A DNA stretch of 6,371 bases from Pseudofrankia asymbiotica (GCF_001983105.1 NZ_MOMC01000042.1:99505-105875); one strand, 5' to 3'. Numbered from the stretch's first letter, positions 1 to 5,875 are shown. Translations and numbers: made by a program. The notes: a model not told the origin generated them from the letters alone.

Positions 1-30
1 CCCGCCATTCGGGAAAGGAGCCGTTGACAT
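1..30 (-). CDS. Possible 5' end of a minus-strand gene running off the left edge
   Basis: Reading the minus strand from position 30, an ATG opens a frame that stays open for the ten codons left in the window (M S T A P F P N G G). Just upstream, complementary to 31-42, lies a purine-rich GGGAGGAGG that could serve as a ribosome binding site, although its last bases sit very close to the ATG. Ten codons are too few to identify any product. The support is only the start codon, the Shine-Dalgarno-like sequence and the matching direction of the MFS remnant to the right. It could equally be chance, because the same CATG also gives an ATG on the plus strand. Confidence 0.25.
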   Translation of the reverse strand, partial: MSTAPFPNGG

Positions 31-160
31 GCCTCCTCCCGCCATCCCATGGACACAACGCCATCCGCCGGCGCGGCGAGCCCGGTCCGCGCTCATTCCA
101 TTTCCGGCTCGCTCCGGCCTACGCCGACAGAGTCAGGAGGTCAGGAGGTCAGGAGGTTAG
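29..160 (+). CDS. Very weak candidate small ORF (43 codons)
   Basis: An ATG at 29 is preceded by AAAGGAG at 14-20 with an 8-base gap, a textbook ribosome binding site. The frame runs 43 codons to a TAG at 158-160. The product would be proline- and arginine-rich, with no membrane segment or motif, and its last eight or so codons are translated from the tandem octamer array. The composition looks like random high-GC sequence, so only the ribosome binding site supports it. I recognise nothing in it and consider it unlikely to be a real gene. Confidence 0.12.
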   Translation: MPPPAIPWTQRHPPARRARSALIPFPARSGLRRQSQEVRRSGG

Positions 161-188
161 GAAGTCGGGAGGTCAGGAAGTCGGGAGG
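133..188. repeat. Tandem array of seven 8-bp units
   Basis: Seven consecutive octamers follow the pattern TCAGGAGG without gaps. Units 1-3 are identical (TCAGGAGG). Unit 4 is TTAGGAAG, units 5 and 7 are TCGGGAGG, and unit 6 is TCAGGAAG. An eighth unit begins (TCGG) and then diverges. Eight is not a multiple of three, so copy-number change would shift any reading frame, which argues against a coding repeat. The array lies in the non-coding stretch 3' of the MFS remnant. The regular unit and few substitutions suggest slippage expansion in an unconstrained region. Confidence 0.93.
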
Positions 189-196
189 TCGGTCCG

Positions 197-211
197 GCCT
201 GGCCCCCAGGC
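197..211 (-). terminator. Weak hairpin downstream of the MFS remnant
   Basis: GCCTGG and CCAGGC form a perfect 6-bp stem with a 3-base loop, 23 bases beyond the stop codon of the minus-strand MFS remnant. No U-tract follows on the minus strand. It could be a U-less terminator of the kind proposed for actinomycetes, or a chance inverted repeat in GC-rich DNA. Confidence 0.2.
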
Positions 212-234
212 GGCGGGATCGTGGGGATGGTGGC

Positions 235-639
235 TCAGCCGGCGGGGGCGGGCAACGTGTCGTCCGCCGGGCCGCGCGCGATGACGTTTCGGCGCGCCCG
301 CCGCCCGCGCGGCGCGGCGTCCGCCGACCCGGCGCCGATCGTCGCGGACAGGAACGCGGCCACCAGGCACAGGAACGCCGCGCCGTACCAGGCCGCCGTG
401 TAGGTACCGGTCACCCCGCGTATCCAGCCCGCGGCGATGGCCGCCACCGCGGCGCCGAGCTGGTGCGAGGCGAACACCCAGCCGAAGACCACCGGGGCAC
501 GCTCGGGACCGAACTCGGAGCGGCACAGCGCGATCGTCGGCGGCACCGTGGCCACCCAGTCCAGCCCGTACACGACGATGAAGGCGATCATGCTGGGATG
601 CGGCGCGGCGCCACCGCCGGCGCCCGCGAGGGCGAGCAC
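235..639 (-). pseudogene. MFS transporter remnant, C-terminal part only
   Basis: The 134-residue frame reads as the C-terminal end of a Major Facilitator Superfamily transporter. Family-like stretches are HPSMIAFIVVYGLDWVATVP (residues 14-33), VVFGWVFASHQLGAA (50-64) and AWYGAAFLCLVAAFLS (83-98), giving about three membrane helices followed by an Ala/Arg-rich cytosolic tail. Complete MFS proteins have about 12 helices and 400 or more residues, so roughly the first two thirds are absent. The frame is closed by a TAG (plus strand 640-642) directly before the GTG at 639, and the DNA beyond it belongs to the oppositely oriented GGDEF-EAL gene. Three helices alone are not expected to transport anything. 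I therefore call it a truncated gene remnant left by a deletion or rearrangement. A short expressed membrane protein cannot be excluded, but no good ribosome binding site is visible. Confidence 0.75.
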
Positions 640-644
640 CTACG

Positions 645-3098
645 GTGATCACCATCGGGCCCCCGTCGCGCCGGTACCGGATGATCCGCGTCGCCCAGAT
701 CCTCCTGCTGGTCGCGGCCGTGTTGCTCGCGGCCTCCGGCTTCACCCAGGCCTCCTGGCTCGACGCGGTGGCCTGGCCGCTGCGGAACACGTTCAGCCTC
801 GCGGTAGGCCTGCTGTGCGTCCTGCGCGCCGTGATGATCCGTGGTGACCGGGCGCCCTGGGCGGCCCTCGGCGGCGGGCTGATCCTGTACGGCGCCGCCA
901 CGCTCTGTTCCTCCGTCACCGGGCACCTCATCGAGGGCGAGCAGCAGGCCATCGCGCCGTCGGTCATCGACGCCGGCTGGTTGGCGTTCTATCCGGCCTG
1001 CTACGCGGCCGTCATCCTGCTGCTGCGCCACCGGCTGCTTCGGCTGCCCAGGAGCCTGCTGCTCGACGCGCTGATCGGCCTGCTCGGGGTCGCGGCGCTC
1101 ACGACCGGCCTCGGCGTGGTCATGAAGCGGCGCGAGCCCGAGCTGGGACTCGGCGACCTGCTGATCGCGCTGGTCTATCCGCTCGCCGATCTGCTGCTCG
1201 CGTTGCTGGTGCTCAGCGTGTTCGGCCTGCTCGGCCGCCGCGCCGGCCGGGTGTGGTGGCTGCTCGGCTGCGGCATGCTGTGCTTCGTCGCGGCGGACAC
1301 CGCGCTGGCCTCGCAGACGGCGACCGACGGCGGGTTCTCCCCTGGCGGCCCGTCGGACGTCCTGTGGGCGCTGTCCCAGCTGCTGCTGGCGTTCGCGGCC
1401 TGGCAGCGCCAGCCCCGCATGCCTCCGGCCAGGGCCGCCGGTTGGGGCATCATGCTCATCCCCACGGTGCTCGCCCTCACCGCTCTCGGCATCCTCGTGG
1501 CCGGTGCGACCGTGAGCCTGCCGCTGGTCGCCGTTCTGCTCGCGGCCTGTACCGTGATCGCCGCACTCGGGCGGGCGGGGCTCACGTTCGTCGAGATGCA
1601 GCGGCTGGCCGAGTCCAAGGCGCTGGCGCTGACGGATGACCTCACCAACCAGCCCAACCGGCGCGGCCTGGACGAGCGGCTGCGCGCCGCCATCACGCGT
1701 GCCACCGGCGCGGGGCACTCGCTCGCCCTGCTGCTCCTCGACCTCGACCGCTTCAAGCTCGTCAACGACTCCCTCGGCCACAAGGTCGGCGACGAGGTGC
1801 TCGTCGAGGTCAGCGGGCGCATCGCCACCGCGCTGCGCCCCGGTGACGTGGTCGCGCGGCTCGGCGGCGACGAGTTCGCCGTGCTGCTGGAACGGACCGA
1901 CGGTGCCGGCGCCCAGCTGGTCGCCGACCGGGTGCGCGCGGCGCTGAATGACTACTTCCACGTCGGCACGCTCACGATCCCGGTGACGGCGAGCATCGGC
2001 GCCGCGGTCTACCCCGACCAGGCGGCCGACGCCGACGAGCTGCTGGCGCGTGCCGACATCGCCATGTACGCCGCCAAGAAGCGGCACACCGGCGTGGAGC
2101 ACTACGACCCGGGGGCCAGCGACGCGTCGCTGGTCGAGCTCACGCTGACCGAGGCGCTGCGGGACGGCATCGGCGGCGACCAGATCGAGGCGCACTTCCA
2201 GCCGAAGGTCGAGATCGCCACCGGCCGGATCCGGTCGGTGGAGGCGCTGGCGCGCTGGAACCACCCGGACCGGGGCCTGCTCGCCCCGGACTCGTTCGTG
2301 CGGCTCGCCGAGCATGCTGGGCTGATGCGCCCGCTGACCACCGCCGTGCTCGGCCAGTCATGCGCCCAGCTGGCGAGCTGGCGCTCCGCGGGCCTCGACG
2401 TCACGGCCGCGGTGAACATCTCCGCGACCGACCTGCTCGACCAGGCCTTCCCCGACCATGTGCGCGGCCTGCTCGCCGCGCACGGGCTCAGCGCCGACGC
2501 GCTCGAGCTCGAGCTCACCGAGACCACGCTGATGCTCGACCGCGCCCGGGCGAGCGCGGTGCTCAACGAGCTGCACGACCTGGGCATACGCATCGCGGTG
2601 GACGACTATGGCACCGGCTACTCGACGCTGGCCTACCTGTCCGGGGACTTCCCGGTGGACGTGCTCAAGCTTGACCGGTTCTTCGTCAGCCGGCTGGAGA
2701 CCAACGACGTGGCTCGCAAGATCGTCCGTTCGACCGTCGACCTCGCGCACGACCTCGGACTGCGGGTGGTCGCCGAGGGCGTCGAGACGGAGAGCGGGCT
2801 CGCGCTGCTGCGCGACTTCGGCTGCGACCTGGCCCAGGGCTTCTTCGTCGGCGAGCCCGGCCCGGCTGAGCACGTCACCCCAAGGCTCGCCTCGGCCACG
2901 ATGCCCGCCGCGCCTCCCGTGACCATCACGGGCGGCGCCCAACCGGCGGGATCCGCCGGGCCGGCCGGCGCGCGGCCGAGGCCGACGATGGCGACGACCG
3001 CGCGAACCGTTCCGGCCCAGCCGGCCGCCGACGGCCCCGGGGGCGCCGGATCACCTTCGCCGGTCCGGCGGGAACCCCGGGCCGGCTCGGAGCCGTGA
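645..3098 (+). CDS. Membrane-anchored GGDEF-EAL protein (diguanylate cyclase/c-di-GMP phosphodiesterase)
   Basis: This 817-residue composite protein should make and/or degrade the second messenger c-di-GMP at the inner face of the cytoplasmic membrane. Residues about 15-312 contain nine or ten hydrophobic segments, a membrane sensor I cannot assign to a named MASE-type domain. The GGDEF domain (about 325-488) has D366 and D383 for metal, an intact GGDEF signature at 407-411 and an RxxD product-inhibition site at R398-D401; its usual DLTGLPNR is DLTNQPNR here. The EAL domain (about 497-745) keeps E533 of EAL, N591, E623, D653-D654 of DDYGTGYS, K675, E714 of EGVE and Q731 of QGF, the set needed for phosphodiesterase activity. 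The tail (about 747-817) is Pro/Ala/Gly-rich and probably disordered. Start: the GTG at 645 has GAGGGCGAG upstream at 628-636; the ATG at 681 would also keep all membrane segments but has no ribosome binding site. It overlaps aat by 4 bases. Both domains look catalytically competent, so which activity dominates cannot be read from sequence. Confidence 0.95.
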   Translation: MITIGPPSRRYRMIRVAQILLLVAAVLLAASGFTQASWLDAVAWPLRNTFSLAVGLLCVLRAVMIRGDRAPWAALGGGLILYGAATLCSSVTGHLIEGEQQAIAPSVIDAGWLAFYPACYAAVILLLRHRLLRLPRSLLLDALIGLLGVAALTTGLGVVMKRREPELGLGDLLIALVYPLADLLLALLVLSVFGLLGRRAGRVWWLLGCGMLCFVAADTALASQTATDGGFSPGGPSDVLWALSQLLLAFAAWQRQPRMPPARAAGWGIMLIPTVLALTALGILVAGATVSLPLVAVLLAACTVIAALGRAGLTFVEMQRLAESKALALTDDLTNQPNRRGLDERLRAAITRATGAGHSLALLLLDLDRFKLVNDSLGHKVGDEVLVEVSGRIATALRPGDVVARLGGDEFAVLLERTDGAGAQLVADRVRAALNDYFHVGTLTIPVTASIGAAVYPDQAADADELLARADIAMYAAKKRHTGVEHYDPGASDASLVELTLTEALRDGIGGDQIEAHFQPKVEIATGRIRSVEALARWNHPDRGLLAPDSFVRLAEHAGLMRPLTTAVLGQSCAQLASWRSAGLDVTAAVNISATDLLDQAFPDHVRGLLAAHGLSADALELELTETTLMLDRARASAVLNELHDLGIRIAVDDYGTGYSTLAYLSGDFPVDVLKLDRFFVSRLETNDVARKIVRSTVDLAHDLGLRVVAEGVETESGLALLRDFGCDLAQGFFVGEPGPAEHVTPRLASATMPAAPPVTITGGAQPAGSAGPAGARPRPTMATTARTVPAQPAADGPGGAGSPSPVRREPRAGSEP

Positions 3099-3907
3099 GC
3101 CTGACAGCGCGGCCGGCTCAGCGCGGCCCGAGCTGGTGGGACACGCTGCCGCTGGCCGAGGGTCCGCCCGACGGGCCGGTGGCCCTGGGCGGCAGCGCCA
3201 CCCCGGACGCCCTCATCGGTGCCTACCGGGCCGGCGTGTTTCCGTGGCCGACGGAGGATGTCCAGACAGCCCGGCAGTCGCGCCAGTTCACGCTCGCGCC
3301 GCGCGCGGTGGGCCGGGGCCGCGGGCGCCGGTCGCGGCTCGGAACCCTTCCGTGGTGGTGCCCCGACCCGCGGGCGGTGATCCCCGTCGGCACGGTGCGC
3401 GCCGTCAGGTCACTGCGCGCCCGGATCCGCTCGTGCGGCTGGACGACCACGATGGACCGGGCCTTCGACGAGGTCGTCGGCCACTGCAGGCGCACGCCGC
3501 CCGAGGTCTGGATCACCGACGAGCTGCGCGCCGGCTACGCCCAGCTCCACGCGCTCGGCTGGGCGCACAGCCTGGAGGTGTGGGCGGCCGACCGGCTGGT
3601 CGGCGGCACGTTCGGCATCCTGGTCGGCGGGGTCTTCGTCGGCGAGTCGATGTTCCACGGCGAGACCGACGCGTCCAAGATCGCGCTGGTGGACCTCGAC
3701 GCCCGGTTCGCCGCCGCCGGTGGCCGGCTGCACGACGTCCAGATCGCCAGTGACCACCTGCGCACGCTCGGCGCCGTCGAGATCCCGCGGGACCGCTATC
3801 TGGCGACGCTGCGGGCGGTCCGCGACGACGACATCCGGCTCGTCACCGACCAGCTCCCCGTCGACCGCCTGCTTCCTCGACCACCCGCGGCCCCCTCCTC
3901 ACTCTGA
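3095..3907 (+). CDS. aat: Leucyl/phenylalanyl-tRNA-protein transferase
   Basis: This 270-residue cytosolic enzyme transfers Leu or Phe from aminoacyl-tRNA to proteins with N-terminal Arg or Lys, marking them for ClpS/ClpAP in the N-degron pathway. Family motifs in order: AYRAGVFPW (43-51), WWCPDPR (87-93), W116, VWITDEL (138-144), GWAHSLEVW (155-163), GGVFVGESMFHGETDASK (178-195) and LHDVQ (212-216). Compared with E. coli Aat as I remember it, W139, E184, D214 and Q216 match W111, E156, D186 and Q188 at a constant offset of 28, so the active site looks complete. A basic, variable stretch of about 30 residues (56-85) separates FPW from WWCPDP; I recall similar insertions in actinobacterial versions. 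The start is a GTG whose last two bases begin the TGA of the preceding gene. There is no well-spaced ribosome binding site (GGAG ends two bases before it), so translation probably depends on coupling. The stop is 9 bases from the stop of the converging gene. Confidence 0.95.
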   Translation: MSLTARPAQRGPSWWDTLPLAEGPPDGPVALGGSATPDALIGAYRAGVFPWPTEDVQTARQSRQFTLAPRAVGRGRGRRSRLGTLPWWCPDPRAVIPVGTVRAVRSLRARIRSCGWTTTMDRAFDEVVGHCRRTPPEVWITDELRAGYAQLHALGWAHSLEVWAADRLVGGTFGILVGGVFVGESMFHGETDASKIALVDLDARFAAAGGRLHDVQIASDHLRTLGAVEIPRDRYLATLRAVRDDDIRLVTDQLPVDRLLPRPPAAPSSL

Positions 3908-3916
3908 GGTACCAGG

Positions 3917-5290
3917 TCAGGTCGTCGTCGGGGCGTCCGCCGGGTCCCAGTCGTCCGCCGCCCGGCGCAGCGGGAACCGGTCGGCCGCCGCCGCGATGAC
4001 GCCCAGCAGCTCCTCGATCTCCTCGTCCGTGTTGGCCGCCGTGACCGAGATCCGGAAGCCGGTCTCACCGCGTGGCACGATCGGGTACGGCACCAGGGTG
4101 GCGAGGATGCCCCGCTCGAACAGGAAGCGCCCGAGGGGCTCGATCAGGTCGGGGTCGGCCAGCGGGACCTCGACGATCGGGAACCCGGTCGTGTTCAGCG
4201 TGTCCAGGCCGAGCGCGCGGACGCCGTCGAGCACCCGCGCCGTCCGCCGGTACAGCTGGGCACGCCGTTCGTCGCCGTGGGCCGCGTTGAATCGCAGGCC
4301 CGCCTGCGCGGTCGCGAGCGAGGCCACCGGAGGCGGGCCCGAATACGTGTACGTTCCCGCGGTGACCCGCAGGAAATGCCTGATCTCGGGCGGGCACGCG
4401 ACGAAGGCCAACAGCGACGAGTAAGCCTTCGAGAATCCGCCGACGAGAACCAGGCCGTCGTAGTCATGGTCGAGGTGGCGCACGATGCCGTTGCCCCGCG
4501 ACCCGTAGGGCGAGAGCTCGTCGACCGACCGCTCTCCCAGCACCCCGAAGCCGTGCGCGTCGTCGATGTAGAGGACCGCGTCGTACCGATGGGCGAGGTC
4601 GGCGAGCTCCGCGAGCGGCGGGCCGTTGCCCGTCATGCTGTTCACCCCGTCGACGCAGATGACGCGGGGGTACCGGTCACTCGCCGCGAGCTTGAGGGCG
4701 AGGTCGGACAGGTTCTCCTCACGGAACCGGATGACCTGCGCGCCGCGCGCCGACGCCATCCGGGCGCCTTCGTGGATCGTCTGGTGAGCGCGACGCTCCA
4801 GAAACACGGCGCCGGCGCCGGCGAGGGCCGGCAGCACCGAGAAATGAATGTGGCTGATGGTCGGCAGAAGCAGGGTGTCCTCGGCGCCGAGGAGCTCCGC
4901 GAGCTCCTCCTCGATCTCCGCGAACAGCCGCGGGTTACCGACCAGCCGACACCAGCTGGGATGGGTCCCCCAGCGGGCGATGTACTCGGGGATGACCGCG
5001 CTGATCTCGGGCTCGAGGTCGAAGCCGAGATAGTTGCAGGACGCGAAGTCGATCAGCCAGCGCTCGCCCACCCGGATGCGCCGGCCGTCGATCTCGTCCA
5101 CGACCGGGTCCCAGAACGGGACGCGGCCACGCAGCCGGTGCATCTCGGCCAGCCTGCCCGGCGGCTGGTCCAGCACCCGACCGAAAGCCGGCGCGAGCGA
5201 TTTCCCGACGGTCGGGACTCCCGCCGATGCCGGGCCCTCGACTGTGTGCGCGGGCACGAACACGATCACTCCCTGCGCGACCGCCGGCAT
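3917..5290 (-). CDS. PLP-dependent alpha-oxoamine synthase-like enzyme
   Basis: This 457-residue protein belongs to the fold-type I PLP family with 8-amino-7-oxononanoate synthase (BioF), serine palmitoyltransferase, KBL and CqsA, which condense an amino acid with an acyl thioester and release CO2. Visible landmarks: DFASCNYLGF (81-90); H169, aligning with the ring-stacking His of BioF; DGVNSMTGNGPPLAELADLA (214-233); DDAHGFGVLGE (243-253) with D243 for the pyridine nitrogen; the Schiff-base lysine K288 in GGFSKAYSS; and R413 in FRISVTAAN, the probable carboxylate contact. Two segments are unusual. The BioF-type GSGGSR is THPSWCR (109-115), and the GFAAN-type phosphate loop is ISHIH (145-149). 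BioF itself is therefore unlikely, and no other biotin gene is nearby. Substrates are unknown; an aminoketone product is an inference. Start: the ATG at 5290 lacks a ribosome binding site, whereas AGGGAG lies 5 bases before an in-frame GTG at 5263, which may be the true start. Neither choice affects the conserved core. Confidence 0.92.
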   Translation of the reverse strand: MPAVAQGVIVFVPAHTVEGPASAGVPTVGKSLAPAFGRVLDQPPGRLAEMHRLRGRVPFWDPVVDEIDGRRIRVGERWLIDFASCNYLGFDLEPEISAVIPEYIARWGTHPSWCRLVGNPRLFAEIEEELAELLGAEDTLLLPTISHIHFSVLPALAGAGAVFLERRAHQTIHEGARMASARGAQVIRFREENLSDLALKLAASDRYPRVICVDGVNSMTGNGPPLAELADLAHRYDAVLYIDDAHGFGVLGERSVDELSPYGSRGNGIVRHLDHDYDGLVLVGGFSKAYSSLLAFVACPPEIRHFLRVTAGTYTYSGPPPVASLATAQAGLRFNAAHGDERRAQLYRRTARVLDGVRALGLDTLNTTGFPIVEVPLADPDLIEPLGRFLFERGILATLVPYPIVPRGETGFRISVTAANTDEEIEELLGVIAAAADRFPLRRAADDWDPADAPTTT

Positions 5291-5366
5291 GGCCCCGGCG
5301 CGGGCACAGATCGTCTCGCGGGTCCGGGCAATACGGGCGATACGACTCTTGTAGCAAATCGGACTT

Positions 5367-5412
5367 TAGATATTTCAACATAGCGAATGGGATCAATGAC
5401 GTCTATAGATAT
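5367..5412 (-). promoter_or_regulatory. AT-rich promoter region with paired TAGATAT repeats, upstream of the oxoamine synthase-like gene
   Basis: On the minus strand, TAGACG (complement of 5400-5405) and TATGTT (complement of 5377-5382) each match four of six bases of the -35 and -10 consensus and are exactly 17 bases apart. Transcription would begin near 5370, giving a leader of about 80 bases to the ATG at 5290. On the plus strand, TAGATAT occurs at 5367-5373 and 5406-5412, 39 bases apart. One copy is at the predicted start site and the other just upstream of the -35, a layout that suits a dimeric or looping regulator. By my count 48 of 80 bases in 5341-5420 are A or T, striking in this GC-rich window. 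The boxes are a by-eye prediction. Confidence 0.45.
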
Positions 5413-5420
5413 CCATCCGC

Positions 5421-5863
5421 GGTCTGATCAACGCGGTCCGTCCAGGTCGGCGGCACCGAGATCACGCCAACGCCAGCTGTCGACGGCCGACCACTGACCG
5501 CCGGGAAAGACTTTCGGATGATCCGGCGCCGGAGGCCCGCGCCGAGTTCGACCTCACGCCGCGGCGGTCTGGGGCTGACGCCGTCAAGGCTGAGGCCGTC
5601 AGCGCGGTGTCGGCATCGGCCGGATCGCCGCGCCTGCCCGACCGACACCTCGGGCCGATCCCGCCCGTCGGCGGCCGGGGTCGGTCTCGCCCCTCCGAGG
5701 AAGCCACGCCGACGCCCGCGAGCCGACGCCGGCAGGCTGTGTGAGATCAGCCCCAGCGAGGCATCCCGCATCCGTCGGAGTCCCGAATGCCGGCGGCGAG
5801 AACCCGCCGGCGGAGCGCTCCCGCGGTGACCTGCCCACCGCATTCATCATGTCGGATGGGTGT
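5421..5863. other. Intergenic stretch without a recognisable gene
   Basis: I see no credible gene on either strand. The open frames give Arg/Pro/Ala-rich translations with no motif or hydrophobic segment, as expected from GC-rich non-coding DNA. Two small structures stand out. At 5574-5603, two adjacent 15-bp copies (GCTGACGCCGTCAAG and GCTGAGGCCGTCAGC, 12 of 15 matching) also form a 7-bp inverted repeat at their outer ends. At 5789-5811 there is a perfect 8-bp hairpin. The stretch lies between divergent genes and probably carries regulatory sequence for one or both. No tRNA or other structured RNA was recognised. Confidence 0.6.
5789..5811. repeat. Perfect 8-bp inverted repeat (GCCGGCGG/CCGCCGGC, 7-base loop)
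   Basis: GCCGGCGG at 5789-5796 pairs exactly with CCGCCGGC at 5804-5811 across the loop CGAGAAC. It lies about 65 bases upstream of the methyltransferase start. No T-run follows on either strand, so it is not a canonical terminator. It could be a U-less transcription stop, an operator, or chance in GC-rich DNA. Confidence 0.4.
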
Positions 5864-5875
5864 TAGTGTCCGCCT
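5864..5875 (+). promoter_or_regulatory. Candidate -10 element for a leaderless methyltransferase transcript
   Basis: TAGTGT at 5864-5869 fits the TANNNT form of an actinobacterial -10 element and is followed by six bases and then the ATG at 5876. That is the spacing expected when the first base of the start codon is the transcription start. No convincing ribosome binding site lies at the normal distance before the ATG, which fits a leaderless message. The -35 region (around 5841-5846, CATTCA) does not resemble TTGACA, so confidence is low. Confidence 0.35.

Noticed and set aside
24..53. Plus-strand promoter from TTGACA at 24-29
   Set aside because: No acceptable -10 element occurs 16-19 bases downstream.
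133..188. CRISPR array
   Set aside because: The 8-bp units are directly adjacent with no spacers, and there is no cas gene in the window.
49..648. 199-codon plus-strand open frame across the octamer array and the MFS remnant
   Set aside because: It reads through the tandem repeats and antisense to MFS-like coding sequence. The product is Arg/Gly-rich with no recognisable motif.
588..2315. Long open frame of 575 codons on the minus strand, opposite the GGDEF-EAL gene
   Set aside because: It lies antisense to a gene with a full set of conserved catalytic motifs. Its translation is Arg/Gln/Glu/Gly-rich low complexity with no domain, typical of the frame opposite a third-position GC-rich gene.
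3917..5290. Assignment as bioF (8-amino-7-oxononanoate synthase)
   Set aside because: The GSGGSR and GFAAN active-site segments are replaced and no other biotin gene is present in the window, so a bioF symbol would be over-specific.
4277..5383. 368-codon plus-strand open frame opposite the oxoamine synthase-like gene
   Set aside because: It is an antisense shadow: the translation is charged and repetitive without motifs, while the minus strand carries the PLP-enzyme motifs in a continuous frame.
5403..5843. 146-codon minus-strand open frame in the intergenic region
   Set aside because: It has no motif, no hydrophobic segment and no ribosome binding site, and its Arg/Gly/Ser-rich composition matches non-coding GC-rich DNA. 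Its 3' end overlaps the AT-rich promoter region.
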